Shown: positions 32,600 through 43,663 of the stretch, one piece after another
How positions within the stretch are numbered: the stretch's first letter is position 1
Layout of the letters: every line of letters begins with the position of its first letter
From: Blastomussa wellsi
Taxonomy: Eukaryota; Cnidaria; Anthozoa; Scleractinia; Plerogyridae
Direction: 5' to 3'
DNA length: 64,000 nt
NCBI GenBank assembly: GCA_947652115.1
Contig: OX393563.1
Location: 26,175,292-26,239,291 of the forward strand
Notes under the pieces: generated by a model
What the model saw: only the letters and a program-made list of their open reading frames with translations
Databases searched by the model: none
What the model was told of the DNA's origin: nothing
Translations under genes and position numbers: made by a program

Positions 32600-34340
32600 C
32601 CACAGGTGACTTACGAGTCCAATTAATTTTTTGCTTGAAATATTGGTCACATTGTGGGCAACTGGTACCAGGCGGGAAAGCAGGCAGTGGTTGTTATTGG
32701 TGCTCTTTCCTACTCCTTCATTTCTTCTCCAGCTCTTGACATCTTCTCACTTCAAAGTGTTTCTCAAGAGAGGCCTGTCCCGTGCTTTCTCCTCCCAACA
32801 ACTGATGTCGATGCTGCACATCTTAAGGTTCGCTTTCAGCACATCTTTGAAACACTTCTACTGCCCCCCTCTCAAACCAGTTCCGAGTAGAAGATCTGCT
32901 TAGCAAGATGTTGGTCAGGCATTTGTCCTACATAGCCGCTCCACCTGGGTTGATTCTTGATGATGTTGACTTTGATGCTAGTTGTTTGATGCTTCTCGTT
33001 CTTCTGTCTTCCCAACTGATGTGGAGGACCTTTCGGAGACAGCGTTGATTGAACTTCTCGAGAGATTTTAGATTGTGACGATAAGGGGTACAGGTCTCAG
33101 ATCCATAGAGGAGCGTTGAGATAATGACTGTCTTGTACATCAGGGCCTTTGTTTCTGTTAGAATATCACGGTCCTCAGAAACTCGTATTTGGAGTTTGCT
33201 AAAAGCATTACCAGCGAACTTCAGGAGATATTGGATTTCAACCTGAATGTCAACATTTGCTGACAGAAGTTGTTTACGTTCTCCAATGGTGTTGCGCCTG
33301 TTACAAGTGTGGGGAGGTGTTTGATAGAGGACCTGGGTTTTCTTGATGTTGATGTTCAGTCCAAGCCTCGTGCATGCCTGATGGAAGGCAGTCAAGATAT
33401 GCTGCAGATAGTCTTCATTGAGTGCTACTTAATACAGTCTTATCATCAGCATATTTGAGCTCCAAGAAGCTGCACACGGTTGGTTGTCTTGGTCTTTCTT
33501 TTGAGGTTGAAGAGTTTGCCATCCATATATGTAGTAGGAGATCTTGATGTTTCTGTGAGAATATCATGGTCCTCGGATACTCATATTCGGAGTTTGCTGA
33601 AAGCATTCCCCAGCGAACTTCAGACGATGTTAGATTTCAACCTGAAAGTCGACATTTGCTGACAGATGTCTTCCGAGGTAATAGAAGTGGTTTATGTTCT
33701 CCAGTGGTGTTGTGTTATCTTCAGCATATTGGAGGTCCAAAATGCTGCACACGGTTGTCCTGGTCTTACTTTTGAGGTTGAAGAGTTTGCTGTCCATATG
33801 GTAGGAAATCTTGATGCCAGGTGGAAGGTCATCGCAGATTAACTCCAGATCATCGCAACGATGATGGTGAAAAGATGGGTGCCACTAAACAGCCTTATAT
33901 TACTCCAGATGTAACTGTGAAATGCTCAGAGCTGTCCCTGTTGGTCTGGACTCTAGACAGCAAGTCATCGTGAAGTAGTTGGAGGATTTGAATGAAGTTG
34001 TCTGGGCATCCGTATCTGGTCAGTATGTCCCAGAGGAGCTCACGATGAAGGCCATGTAGAGTGGTCGGTGTTGGTGACGGCGTTTTTCTTGCAGTTGGAA
34101 GAGGGGTGGAGAACATATCAGTGGTGCTTCACGATGGTCTGAAGCCGGCCTGCCACTCGGGAAGGATCCTCTCTGACAGAGCTTTGAGATGGTTGTTCAA
34201 GATACAGTATGTGCTAGCATCTTAACGGCTGTTGCCAACAGGGAGATCCCACGATAGTTTCTACATTCAGATCGATCACTTTTGTGTTTGTTTGTTGGGG
34301 TTAAATGGATACATGTGAAGGTTGTGGAACATACACTAAA
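32600..34340 (-). pseudogene. LINE reverse transcriptase with C-terminal zinc finger, decayed
   Basis: Read on the minus strand, the order is SECRNYRGISLLATAVKML (34270), HGLHRELLWDILTRYGCPDN (34020), then VIISTLLYGSETCTPYR and FNQRCLRKVLHISWEDRRTR (33395-32928), and finally a CPQCDQYFK-type zinc finger near 32650. These are RT palm-to-C-terminus strings of a non-LTR element of the kind with a C-terminal CCHC/C2H2 finger. An internal duplication (33170-33550 and 33556-33830), stops and frameshifts make it inactive. Confidence 0.8.
33170..33830. repeat. Tandem internal duplication within the LINE
   Basis: The segment from TATCACGGTCCTCAGAAACTC through GAGGTTGAAGAGTTTGCCAT (33170-33550) recurs in diverged form at 33556-33830. 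The two copies differ at many sites, so the duplication is old or two related LINE copies lie head to tail. Confidence 0.7.
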
Positions 34341-34879
34341 GCTGTAACTGCCTATTTCTAGAAGATATTTGATTACGAGGAAAGGCTGCTTGGAAGGCAA
34401 TGACTTAAAAAAGTATTGCACTAAAAGTACTTTGTAATTCGTCATTGAATAAAAATAACATTCATTTGACAAGCTGTTCCAAGGCCCAAACCCTTACACT
34501 ATCATATGCCATTCTTGGCAGAAAAGGTATCCCTTCCATATAGACTAGTGTACTTTTGATAGGAAAATGGTACCCCTTTCAAAAGGGCTACTTTTTTCTT
34601 GATTTTTAACTTGAATAAATCGTGGGGTTTCGTTTTTCCGACAGACCGAAACAACTTTTTCTTTCAAATAAAAAAAAAATGATTATAGAAGTATGATGGC
34701 CGTAGGGCAAGTTAAAGGACAAACCTAAATAATTCTTTTGAAATCACCAAGAAAGACATTGTAGCTGATGGCTGAAATTGAGAAACAAAGCATTCTTTAT
34801 GCTCTTTTATTTAACTCTGGGTAATCACAAGTCAAGGAAATCTTCTGCCATAAGTAAGACTCTCTGTTACCCTTAATTG

Positions 34880-36545
34880 ATCAGAGCTCACTAATTTTGC
34901 AAAGATATTTCAAGAGAAAACAGGCTTTACAACATAAATTGGATAAATATAGATTGACTAATTCATGGTTGCTTGGAAATATGAAATTTCTCTTCAAGTG
35001 TTCAGCTCGATATCTCACAAGAGATATCAAATTGAACACTTTCATATCTTCAAGCAACCAGGGAGGGCTAGACATGCCAGATTTTCAAATAACCAATGAA
35101 GCACTTAAAGTTGTTTGGGTAAGAACATTAAGTGACAGCAATGGAAGGGCAAGTTGGAGTGATATCCCTCTTTCTTATAGATCTACAACCAGTCAGTGGT
35201 CTGTTTCTTCTGCAATGTTATCTTGACTTAAAGCTACTTAAAGTTGATATACCGATTGATTTCTGCAAAGAAGCTCTGTGTACCTGGCAAAAAAGCTATT
35301 AATTAAAAGGAATTGTTTGGAACAACAATCACATTAAGATAGAAGGATATTCCATTTATTATAAAAAAAATGGCACGATGCTGGATTAACTAAAATTGAA
35401 GACTTTTTTCAAGGCAACAGACTCCTAACTTTTGAAGAATTCTACAGCAAGTTCACAATTAAAACAAACTTCTTAAACTACTACGGTCTATGTCATGCAG
35501 TCCCTCCAAAATGGATCAATACTCTCAAAGGAAAATGTTGCTGAACCTTTGGAAAAAACGTTCTGAGAAGGATAAGATATCTTTAGATAAACTCTCTTGT
35601 AAATCAGCAACTAAATTCTTTGTTAAGAGCAACTTCATTACGCCTACATCTGAACGAAGGATGGAAGATTCAAGTCTAAAAGAACACACAATACAACTCA
35701 TTTATAACCTTCCGTTTAACCCTTTCATGCCCAATGTTTTTTTCTGGACGACATTTGGAGGAGCAGCCGTTCTATCACTTGTGACATGATCAATTTGGAC
35801 GTCACCAGACGTTCTAGATAAGCACTTAATAGAGCTAGGATAGACCTATCTGCAAGACTGTCGGCTTTGGATATCGACTGCATTCTGGCAGAGGTAATTG
35901 AAAAAAACCTTACCACTTTTTGGCGCAAAATTGGTGGTAAAATGGCCCATTACACCTGACATTGACCAAGGTCCCATTTCCAGGCTTTTACCATAATTAA
36001 TATCGAACTTTTTATGGCTGACAGAAAGGATAGGAAGAGCAAAAGATAGCGAGAATAAAAGGGCAGAGAGAAAGGAAAGAAAAAGGGCAAGAAAGAAAAA
36101 TCGGAACGGGCTAGCAAAAAAAAGTCCAAATTTTGGCTTATACGCATGCGCCAAAGTCAAATATTGTACCTTTTTGTACCTAATCTTCCGGAAAATCTAC
36201 CTCCCGGGTAAGAAATCGCTTTTACATCAAATTTAAGGCCAATCTAGCATCATTAGAGCCAAAAAAGTGATTTAACGGTAAAAAAACCCGCAATTTTGAG
36301 AAAATTCATGGGCGAAAGGGTAAAGGTTACCAAAGACACTAGACACGCAATTTTCCAATTTAAAATAATTCATCACATTCTACCCACAAATTCGACACTT
36401 TTTAGAGATTCAATCAAAGAACATGATAAATGCCACCTCTGTGGAGAAAGACAAATGTTAACCCATCTTTTTGTTACCTGTTCTGAAGCTCAGCTTTTTT
36501 GGTCCCTCTTTACTGCTTCGATAGAAATATATTACCGTATATAGT
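34880..36545 (+). pseudogene. LINE C-terminal region with zf-RVT, interrupted
   Basis: The plus-strand frame 34897-35226 has FKCSARYLTRDIKLNTFISS and GGLDMPDFQITNEALKVVWV. Further blocks follow at 35490-35717 (EHTIQLIYNLPF) and 36325-36545 (FQFKIIHHILPTNSTLFRD, CHLCGERQMLTHLFVTCSEA). The last is the Cys/His zf-RVT domain typical of L1/Tx1-type ORF2 ends. The split between the blocks is an inserted transposon, and there are other frameshifts. The catalytic RT core is not in this fragment. Confidence 0.8.
35716..36324. mobile_element. TTAA-target transposon inserted in the LINE
   Basis: The left end TTAACCCTTTCATGCCCAA pairs with the right end GGGCGAAAGGGTAAA. The LINE frame is restored if the insert and one four-base copy are removed (CCG TTT AAG GTT ACC). 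The TTAA duplication is intact on the left and TAAA (one change) on the right. This is the signature of piggyBac-type insertion. No transposase remains. Confidence 0.8.
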
Positions 36546-36708
36546 TCAGATCAGTCTAACTGTCTTAACGTAAGCCTTCAGTGGTATTTTTGTCAATTCA
36601 TCATGATAGTAGCTGGTAGCTGATTAGCTAATCAATCTTGCCAATAGTAAGTTATCTCTTATGCAAATAACGTTAAACACATTTTGCTAGCACAAAAATT
36701 GAACTTAC

Positions 36709-36773
36709 GTGGGGCATAGAATGTCTTTTCCAGTGATCTGTTTTGAATTTTTCCCAAGCTTAAGTCACAGAAG
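36709..36773 (-). CDS. Candidate exon, duplicated copy A
   Basis: Minus strand: pyrimidine tract and CAACAG acceptor, then an open block reading FCDLSLGKIQNRSLEKTFYA, then GTAAGT. It is similar in sequence and signals to the block at 37310-37393, but the lengths (65 and 84) differ, so phases differ. No family recognised. Confidence 0.25.
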
Positions 36774-37134
36774 CTGTTGAAAAAGGGAAAATGAATAATT
36801 GCTCTTTTCTGCCAGATCACAATCAAAGAAATAGTATATCAAATACACAATGTAAATACAAGTTCTGCTTAGACCAAAATTGAAGGCATCAGTATCAGTA
36901 TCATACGTGTACAGTATCATACGTGTACAGTACATGTCTAACCACAAGGCCACTTGGCTGTCTATTGCCGCAGGTGTACCCGCAGGTGTACCCTGGGGTA
37001 CTCCCATAGGATGGAATGATAGTCTGTTGCAAGTTCATTACCTTCCCACCCTTAACCCTTCTGCGTCAATGTTTTGTCATACTCAAGTATGTACAATTTT
37101 CTTTTTCCTACTTAAACTCCTGGTGCTGGTTGGA

Positions 37135-37215
37135 TAACACTATCCACTGGGTAAATTGCTAACCAGTATACAGCATAGTTTTATCTACTATAGATAGTGA
37201 TTTATCCAGTGCATC
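37135..37215. mobile_element. Small MITE fragment
   Basis: ACTATCCACTGGGTAAAT at the left is inverted at the right (ATTTATCCAGTG with a TAGTG step). The element is short and lies between the two duplicated exon-like blocks. Confidence 0.45.
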
Positions 37216-37309
37216 GGTTAAGCATTATTGAAGCATTTACCTAACAAACATAATACTGTTTTGCTAATACAGGTTAAATATATTTTGCTAGCAGGAAAAC
37301 TGTACTTAC

Positions 37310-37393
37310 AGCGCACATATTGGCTTGGAGCAGATAATGTATCTTCCAATGATCCGTTTTGAGATCAATGTTTCCATGCATAAGTTGCAGAAG
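37310..37393 (-). CDS. Candidate exon, duplicated copy B
   Basis: Minus strand: acceptor TTTTTCAACAG, 28 open codons (FCNLCMETLISKRIIGRYII...), donor GTAAGT. The region around it (37260-37450) is a diverged direct repeat of 36660-36830. It could be a duplicated exon or part of a repeated element. Confidence 0.25.
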
Positions 37394-37833
37394 CTGTTGA
37401 AAAAGGAAAAATGAATAAATTCCCTGTTTGCCTGTAGCAGTGTGTTTGACCTAACAGAAACTTGGACCTCGTAGACCACTCTATTTGAATATACATGTAC
37501 CTTGCTAACCGAGAGTATCATTGTTATTAATTTTTCTCCACTACAAAGCATAATAAGTGATCAAGTAGTAGAGGCGAATTTAATGGAGATGATGGACTGC
37601 TTTGTTGAAATACACCAGTGTCAACTGAAGCCACCATGGATTAGCGTTTTATCAATTCGTTGTTTATAGTAGACGAACATCATTCAGTGGAAACCTGGAC
37701 TAGGCTGAGATAAGCTCATTCGTCACTTTCTAAAATTGTATTTTCAAAATGTTAATGGATTTCCCTGCAACTAGTGCAGCGATTTTGACGAAGTGTTTTG
37801 TATAACCTTAATCATAGCAGAAAATTTTCAGAT

Positions 37834-38044
37834 CTAGTAAAGCTGGCCATGTTTATAAAGTTCTTTGTGTTCAAGTAGGATATTTGTGGCTGCTTGCCAA
37901 TTCTTGTTACTTTCCTCCCCGTGAGGAATTCTTGCTGTCGCTTTATCGGTAGAATAAATGATTACTTCTTTGACTTGAAGTGTCCCATCAGTTGGTAAAT
38001 AGTCCATGCCTGTGTTCAACTTCGAATTAACAGAATCTTTCTGT
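37834..38044 (-). CDS. Weak candidate terminal exon
   Basis: Minus-strand frame MNTGMDYLPTDGTLQVKEVI...LLEHKELYKHGQLY ends at 37834. It looks more protein-like than its neighbours and can be extended upstream to an AG near 38045. The long-TIR transposon begins about 10 bases further on, so any upstream exon may have been displaced by it. Function unknown. Confidence 0.2.
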
Positions 38045-38055
38045 GCCTACTGTGG

Positions 38056-39686
38056 TATGGTGGCCGACTGTTCTCACAGAAAAATTGGGCCAAATTCTTA
38101 AATATCCGAAGTAAAAGCGAAGAAAAAAAAACTTTTTGTTGAATAAATTTTTTCTGAAAAATAAAAAAATATATAATTATATAAAAAAATAAAAGGGATA
38201 TACTACAAATGTTTTAAAATAAATTTAACTTTGGTTTAAAAAAAGGGAAAAAATGAAGAAACATGTTTCGGAAATGAAAAAAACAAAAAACAAAAATAAA
38301 CTAGAGTATATTTACAAAAAAGCAGTAAATAAAAAAAAAAACAAAGAATAAAATCAGAGTTTTGAATTTCAAAAATGCTGTGAGAACGACCGGCCATGAG
38401 ACGGCCGGTCGTTCTCATACAAAATTGTAATTGAAAACAAAATGTTTGATGACGGCCGAATGTTCTCATAGCCCGCTATATCCATGATCAGTGGTCTTCT
38501 AAGCGGAAGCAGTAACTGGGAGGACTATGAACAGATTTAAGTCAGAATAACTGCGCTATGTTGTGAAAAATCTCTGGCGAAAGAAGATTCTGGACTTCAT
38601 ATGTTTGTCGGGATTTTCCTGAATATGCTTGGAGTTTAGGAACTTTGAGCAGAAGGCTAGGAGTTTTCGGTGATATCGATCGAAGAAGTGGAAAGTGTAA
38701 AAATGTTGACAAGCCTGCACGACTCCTACATGCCGTGACATTTGTACTGATTTGTCGTTCCCTTTTCGATTTCGATCTTTCGACCGTTTTCTTGCTTCGC
38801 ACTTGTTTCTTAAGGGCAATAATTCTGTGTTATGAGGAGGACTATGAATAAGAATAGATCCGTTTTAGCGTTGTACAGCAAATGTTAAGAGGTCATAGGG
38901 CTGCATGATTTCCATTGTTATCTGACGCTTTCGTGTAGAGTCTGACACCTCTATAATTTATCACTTGCTGTTACATGTAGTTTATTTTGGATCATATCTA
39001 ATGCAAGACTTTCTTTTAGCTCTCTAAATTTGCTTTAGAAAGACAAAGTGTGAGATTTACCATGAGATTTATCTTACTTGCATTCTACATTGTGGAGCTG
39101 GGTCTGGCTGTTTCATTAAACTATTGCAAGTTATTGTTGCGTCTTATCACGGATACGATAATTATCTTTGTCCGACTAAACCAAATGCTGCTTTAGCTTT
39201 ACTTCTTGAAGGCTATTAGTTTGTCTTAGAGAGACGCTGTCTGTCGCCAAGGTTGTTTCTTGCATCAACTCGGACAAGCTTTTTTCTCTCGAGCTCGGTG
39301 TTTAGGTTTCTATCTCCTTTATTCGTCAATGTGACATTCTAGACCTTTCTGCCATCTTTGATTAGAAGACCGCTGATCACAATTTTGTATGTGAACGACC
39401 GGCCTTCTCATGGCCAGTCGTTCTCACAGCATTTTTGAAATTAAAAACTCTGATTTTATTCTTTGTGTTTTTTTTTATTTACTGTTTTTTGTAAATATAC
39501 TGTACATATACTTTTTAAACCAAAATTAAATTTATTTTAAAACATTTGTAGTATATCCCTTTTATTTTTTTTATACATTTTATTTTTCAGAAAAAACAAA
39601 TTTATTCAACAGTGTTTTTTTCTTCGCTTTTTCTTCGGACATTTAAGAATTGGGCCCAATTTTTCTGTGAGAACAGTCGGCCACCA
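38056..39686. mobile_element. 1.6-kb long-TIR DNA transposon with 8-bp target duplication
   Basis: TGGTGGCCGACTGTTCTCAC at the left is inverted at the right end (GTGAGAACAGTCGGCCACCA), and the inverted match continues for 300-400 bases. TACTGTGG flanks it on both sides (38048-38055 and 39687-39694), which suits an hAT-like transposase. Each arm ends inward with a palindrome (GAGAACGACCGGCC...GGCCGGTCGTTCTC at 38380-38420; 39391-39430). The internal 900 bases hold only short overlapping minus-strand frames, so it is probably non-autonomous. Confidence 0.85.
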
Positions 39687-39694
39687 TACTGTGG

Positions 39695-40656
39695 CTGCGA
39701 ATTATAAAGACTTCCGAGAAGCGTTTTGTGAGACGGGAGAATTTACTGCTACTCGGTGCCTTCCCGAGCAGCGGCTTGAAACGTTAATGCTCTGTTTTGG
39801 TGGGATTTTGCAAGCAGCACTCTCGCTATCTATCGAACTCTGTATGTGTTGACTGTTCGTACAGAGTCCATAAATTAAAATTTTCCGAGCGTAAGGATTG
39901 CAAACACACTCTGAAAATAGCTCGTTGTTTTCCACAACTTCGACTCCAACTGGTCTCCAAGTAGCAGCAAGGTTTTCTTTGTATGCATATTTTTATTTCG
40001 ATGGCTTGGAAAGATTTTCTGAGGAGAAAACCGGGCGCCCCTTGTTGAGATTCAGTTCCAAATTTTACTTTGAAATTATACCGCCAAATATCACAACAGT
40101 TTCGCCGGTTTGACAAGCTGATTCACGTGACAAGTGAAGGAAATATAATTTCAGATCAGGCAAAATGTTATTGGTTAATTCTTGACAAGCTGTCAACCTA
40201 TGAATGAACTCAAGCGTGAAAGATCAGTGGGCGTTTTTCAAAATCATGGGGTTTGCGGGTAAGCGTTCCCTTGTCCCCTCACCCCAATTTATACAATAAC
40301 AGATCATAACAGCTCTTCGCTCGCTTGGGAACGCTTGCTACGCAGGCTATTACAACCTTTAAGTTGTGGTTTTTCGGTGAAACAAGTGTCTGCGGTGATA
40401 ACACTCTTTAGAACGGTTGGCGTCCGGTTGTTTTGCAAGTGAAGTGTTTTGTAAATTACAATGCATCAGGGTTCATTATACATGTATCAGCTTACAATTT
40501 AACTCTGTGGTTTGCAATTACGGCCTTTTCCAGTTAATACTTTGTGATTAACTGTTTTGGCCAATGATGCATAGACTTCGTGAAATTCCATGCCGGATGT
40601 TAGCTCGTACAGCCGTACAGCCTCGTGTTCTCGTTGCTTTGATTCAATGCGCGACA
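39695..40656. other. Non-coding DNA with a partial MITE
   Basis: About 40252-40350 is a partial copy of the AGCCTGCGTAGCAAGCG MITE found at 14226. The rest shows no gene; open frames at 39667-40116 on both strands overlap and lack domains. Confidence 0.5.
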
Positions 40657-40696
40657 ATGGCAACTAAGCTGCAAGAACTCGATACGGAAGAGCTAG
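40657..40696 (+). CDS. Candidate first coding exon
   Basis: ATG GCA ACT AAG CTG reads MATKLQELDTEEL and is followed by the donor GTACGT. The AT-poor leader before it (GTACAGCCTCGTGTTCTCGT) and the GCGCGACA before the ATG fit a 5' exon. No following exon was recognised in the next kilobases. Confidence 0.25.
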
Positions 40697-41390
40697 GTAC
40701 GTTTTAACAATATAATAATCAGTCACCCAATGCAAGACATACAGGATCCACTGAGGATCAGTGACAGAGTTTTTCAAAGTCAAGGGAGATATCAATACTC
40801 GGCATGACCCACATACTTGGCATTTGCTTAGTAGTAAATAGAGTATAATAGTGTAGTACAATATACCATTGGCGTTATGATGGTATGCTTAATATTAGCG
40901 CACAATGTTATCAAAATATATCACAAGTCTTGCTGACGTCAGCTTTCAGTTCATATTGTGGCCTACATGTACATGCGGTTTCAGTATTCAGGAAAAATCT
41001 GATGCGGTTTGTGGTTTTTTGGTGTATTTCTGTGCGGTTTTGTGGTTTTCGGACCCCCCTTACGACCCCTCCTAACCATAAAGGTACTGTACATTTCTTC
41101 GAACCAAAATCCTCATGGAGATCATATGTAGCTTACCCAGAGTGATTTGCCACTAAAGATTATTTTTTACAACCCCAATCCGGGGGAATACGTCTTGTAA
41201 TTTTTAAGAAAAAAAACTAAAGTAAACTGTGTAAGTGTATGTATGTAATACTATGTACTTACCTCTCTGTTATCACTTGTGAACTTGTTGCATGGTCAGG
41301 CAAATTGTCTGGAAAACTGTTGGAATAGTGAAGTTTACGAGTGATTTATTTTGTAGAGGACAAAATAATTGTAATAGCAAGTAAAACATC

Positions 41391-41802
41391 TTAACCCTTT
41401 ATCCCCTAAAGCAAATGGTCATTTCTCATAAGTCAAAAAATATCCATGTATGATACACCATTAATTGAAAGGTGTTGATTAGCAAATTTCATAAAACACA
41501 GTAACAAATAAAAAGAAAGTGAAAGCTTTGAAAGAAATGAGTCAAAATTTTAAAAAGAGAAGGATTGTATTAAAAAAGTTTTCTATCACCATATATATTA
41601 GGTATACCCCTCAAATATATCTCAATTTGCAGCTTTCAGTCCAATGGTTAGTTTCAGATATGTTGCATACTACAATTTTATCCTTTCAAAATGCAGATTT
41701 TTCATAGACAATTTTGATGCCAAAAATCAGATTAGTTGGACAAATATTGACCAAGTTATGACATTATGTGCCATATGGCACTCTCAGGGGTCAAAGGGTT
41801 AA
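41391..41802. mobile_element. TTAA-ended MITE
   Basis: TTAACCCTTTATCCCCT at the left and AGGGGTCAAAGGGTTAA at the right are terminal inverted repeats ending in the TTAA target of piggyBac-type elements. The frame at 41519-41707 is internal and not a transposase. Confidence 0.85.
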
Positions 41803-43220
41803 GAGAAGGCTTTAGTTGGTACTGACGAAGACATGCCAAAACGAAAAATAATGAGGGGATACAGATGGACACTGAGGGCATTGCCTAGGGTAATTATGTC
41901 GATTTCACTAAAGCTATTTGGACATTGGCTCTGGAACGGAAAACTATGCTTCCCTTGACATCAGCAAAATGATGTTTTAGAAAGTTGTTTTAATCAACCA
42001 AAAATTAATTACCTCCACTTGGCCTGGCAATGGATTACTCCCTACCCCCCCCCCCCCCCATAATTACCAGGCTAAGGACTCCTTCAACCTTGGAAACCAC
42101 ATGTTTCTTAACTCTGTTACGCAATCGGCATTCATGCGATATCATCGAGCTATCACACCCTTTTGTATAGCAATTAGCATACATTGTGTAATCAGGTATA
42201 TACAGTAAAAAATGCTAGAACTTTCTAAGCCTATATAAACTCTGAGTTTAGGTTCGGCATAACTTATAATTATTGTGTGTGTGTACATATCGTTGCAAAC
42301 TGGAGTAGTTAACAAACTCTAACTGCAACACTTAAATCCAAATTCTTTTTTTTACAATCAATATAAAACACATTAATTTCACTGTACTTAGGGCATAAAC
42401 TGTGATCAGGTGTTCTTATTTTCGCTGCAAAAAGATTAGAACACCTGATTGCATGTTACTCAGGTCAAAAAGTAAATAGCACTCATCAACAGCTAGATTG
42501 ATCATAATTGTGTCTTTTGTGAGCTGTTGCATTGTCAAAGTAATGTACATGTACTGTACCAGTTAAATCCAAGCTTCAACAGCCCCCCGGCATACATGTA
42601 CCCCAGGGAAAGGTATTTGACGCCTTGGCCTTCCTGAGGGGGAATGGGGAATTCATTGTTACTCATGAATAAGCTTGGGGAATCTGAACGTTAAGCCTCA
42701 TTTTGTCCCTGCAATTCCATGGTGGAGGACGACATGGCAGGTTTTGAGGATTTTAAAGAAAAAGATTGTAGCTTCTTGACGGCTCGGTTAAAAAGCAAAG
42801 GACTATAAAAGCTTTAAGCTCCCCATAAATTGAATGGTTGCGATATTATAATGTTCTCGGAGCTAAAACTACTCCCAACAGATGTCAGGGTTCTAGGGCA
42901 GTTTGATTACTGCATTTGAAATTTACTGGCAAATGTTTTGTGATACAGTACTTAGTAGTTCTTAAGACTCGGCTTCAGGAGCATAATACTGTAGAAGCAA
43001 CTAAAAAGTTAAAATTGTAATCTCATCACTTGTTAATTTTCCGGTGTGGGGGCATTTGAATGGCTTTTTGGCCCGGGGAGAGGGGAATTTGAACACAAAT
43101 GCCTGTGGGAATCCCCGGGGGAGGAGGGCATATTGCAGGTTCAATGCAACTGGTACATAAACATTAAAAAAGGAAAATAAATAAATCCAAACACATTTTC
43201 TAAGCAATCGACCAATATTA
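41803..43220. other. Non-coding DNA
   Basis: A poly-C run lies at about 42043-42059. A hairpin-like pair (ATCAGGTGTTCTTATTTTCG against GATTAGAACACCTGAT) lies at 42403-42450. No gene is visible. Confidence 0.5.
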
Positions 43221-43663
43221 TTAAAGTGCACCTAACCCCAAAATATTTTTTTTTTCGCTAGAATAAACCTGTGCACCAAATTGAAACGCATTGCACCTTT
43301 TTACCAAATTCTGACTATTTATAGCATTCAAAAGTTACGATAAACTGTGCATCATTTGTTCCACAACCGAGTCAGAAGGGGCATGGGTCTATTCCCGATT
43401 TGACATCACAAACTGATTTGCATGCATGTTTACAAAGACTTGATGCAATGCAAATCATTTTGTGACGTCAAATCAGGAATAGACGCACGCCCCTTCTGAC
43501 TCGGTCATGGAGCAAATGATGCACAATTTTTCATAACGTTTGAATGCTATGAATAGGCAGAATTTGGTAAAAAGGAGAAACGAAAGGTGCAATGCGTTTC
43601 AAACTGGTGCAAATTAAGGTATATTTTAGCCAAAAAAATATTTTGGGGTTAGGTGCACTTTAA
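43221..43663. mobile_element. TTAA-ended palindromic MITE, copy 2
   Basis: Starts TTAAAGTGCACCTAACCCC and ends GGGGTTAGGTGCACTTTAA. The arms are nearly full-length inverted copies (GTCAGAAGGGGCATGGGTC against GCCCCTTCTGAC). It is better preserved than its relative at 25764-26209. Confidence 0.9.

Noticed and set aside
38542..38819. Two overlapping minus-strand frames inside the 1.6-kb transposon
   Set aside because: They overlap in different frames, are basic and low in complexity, and show no transposase motif.
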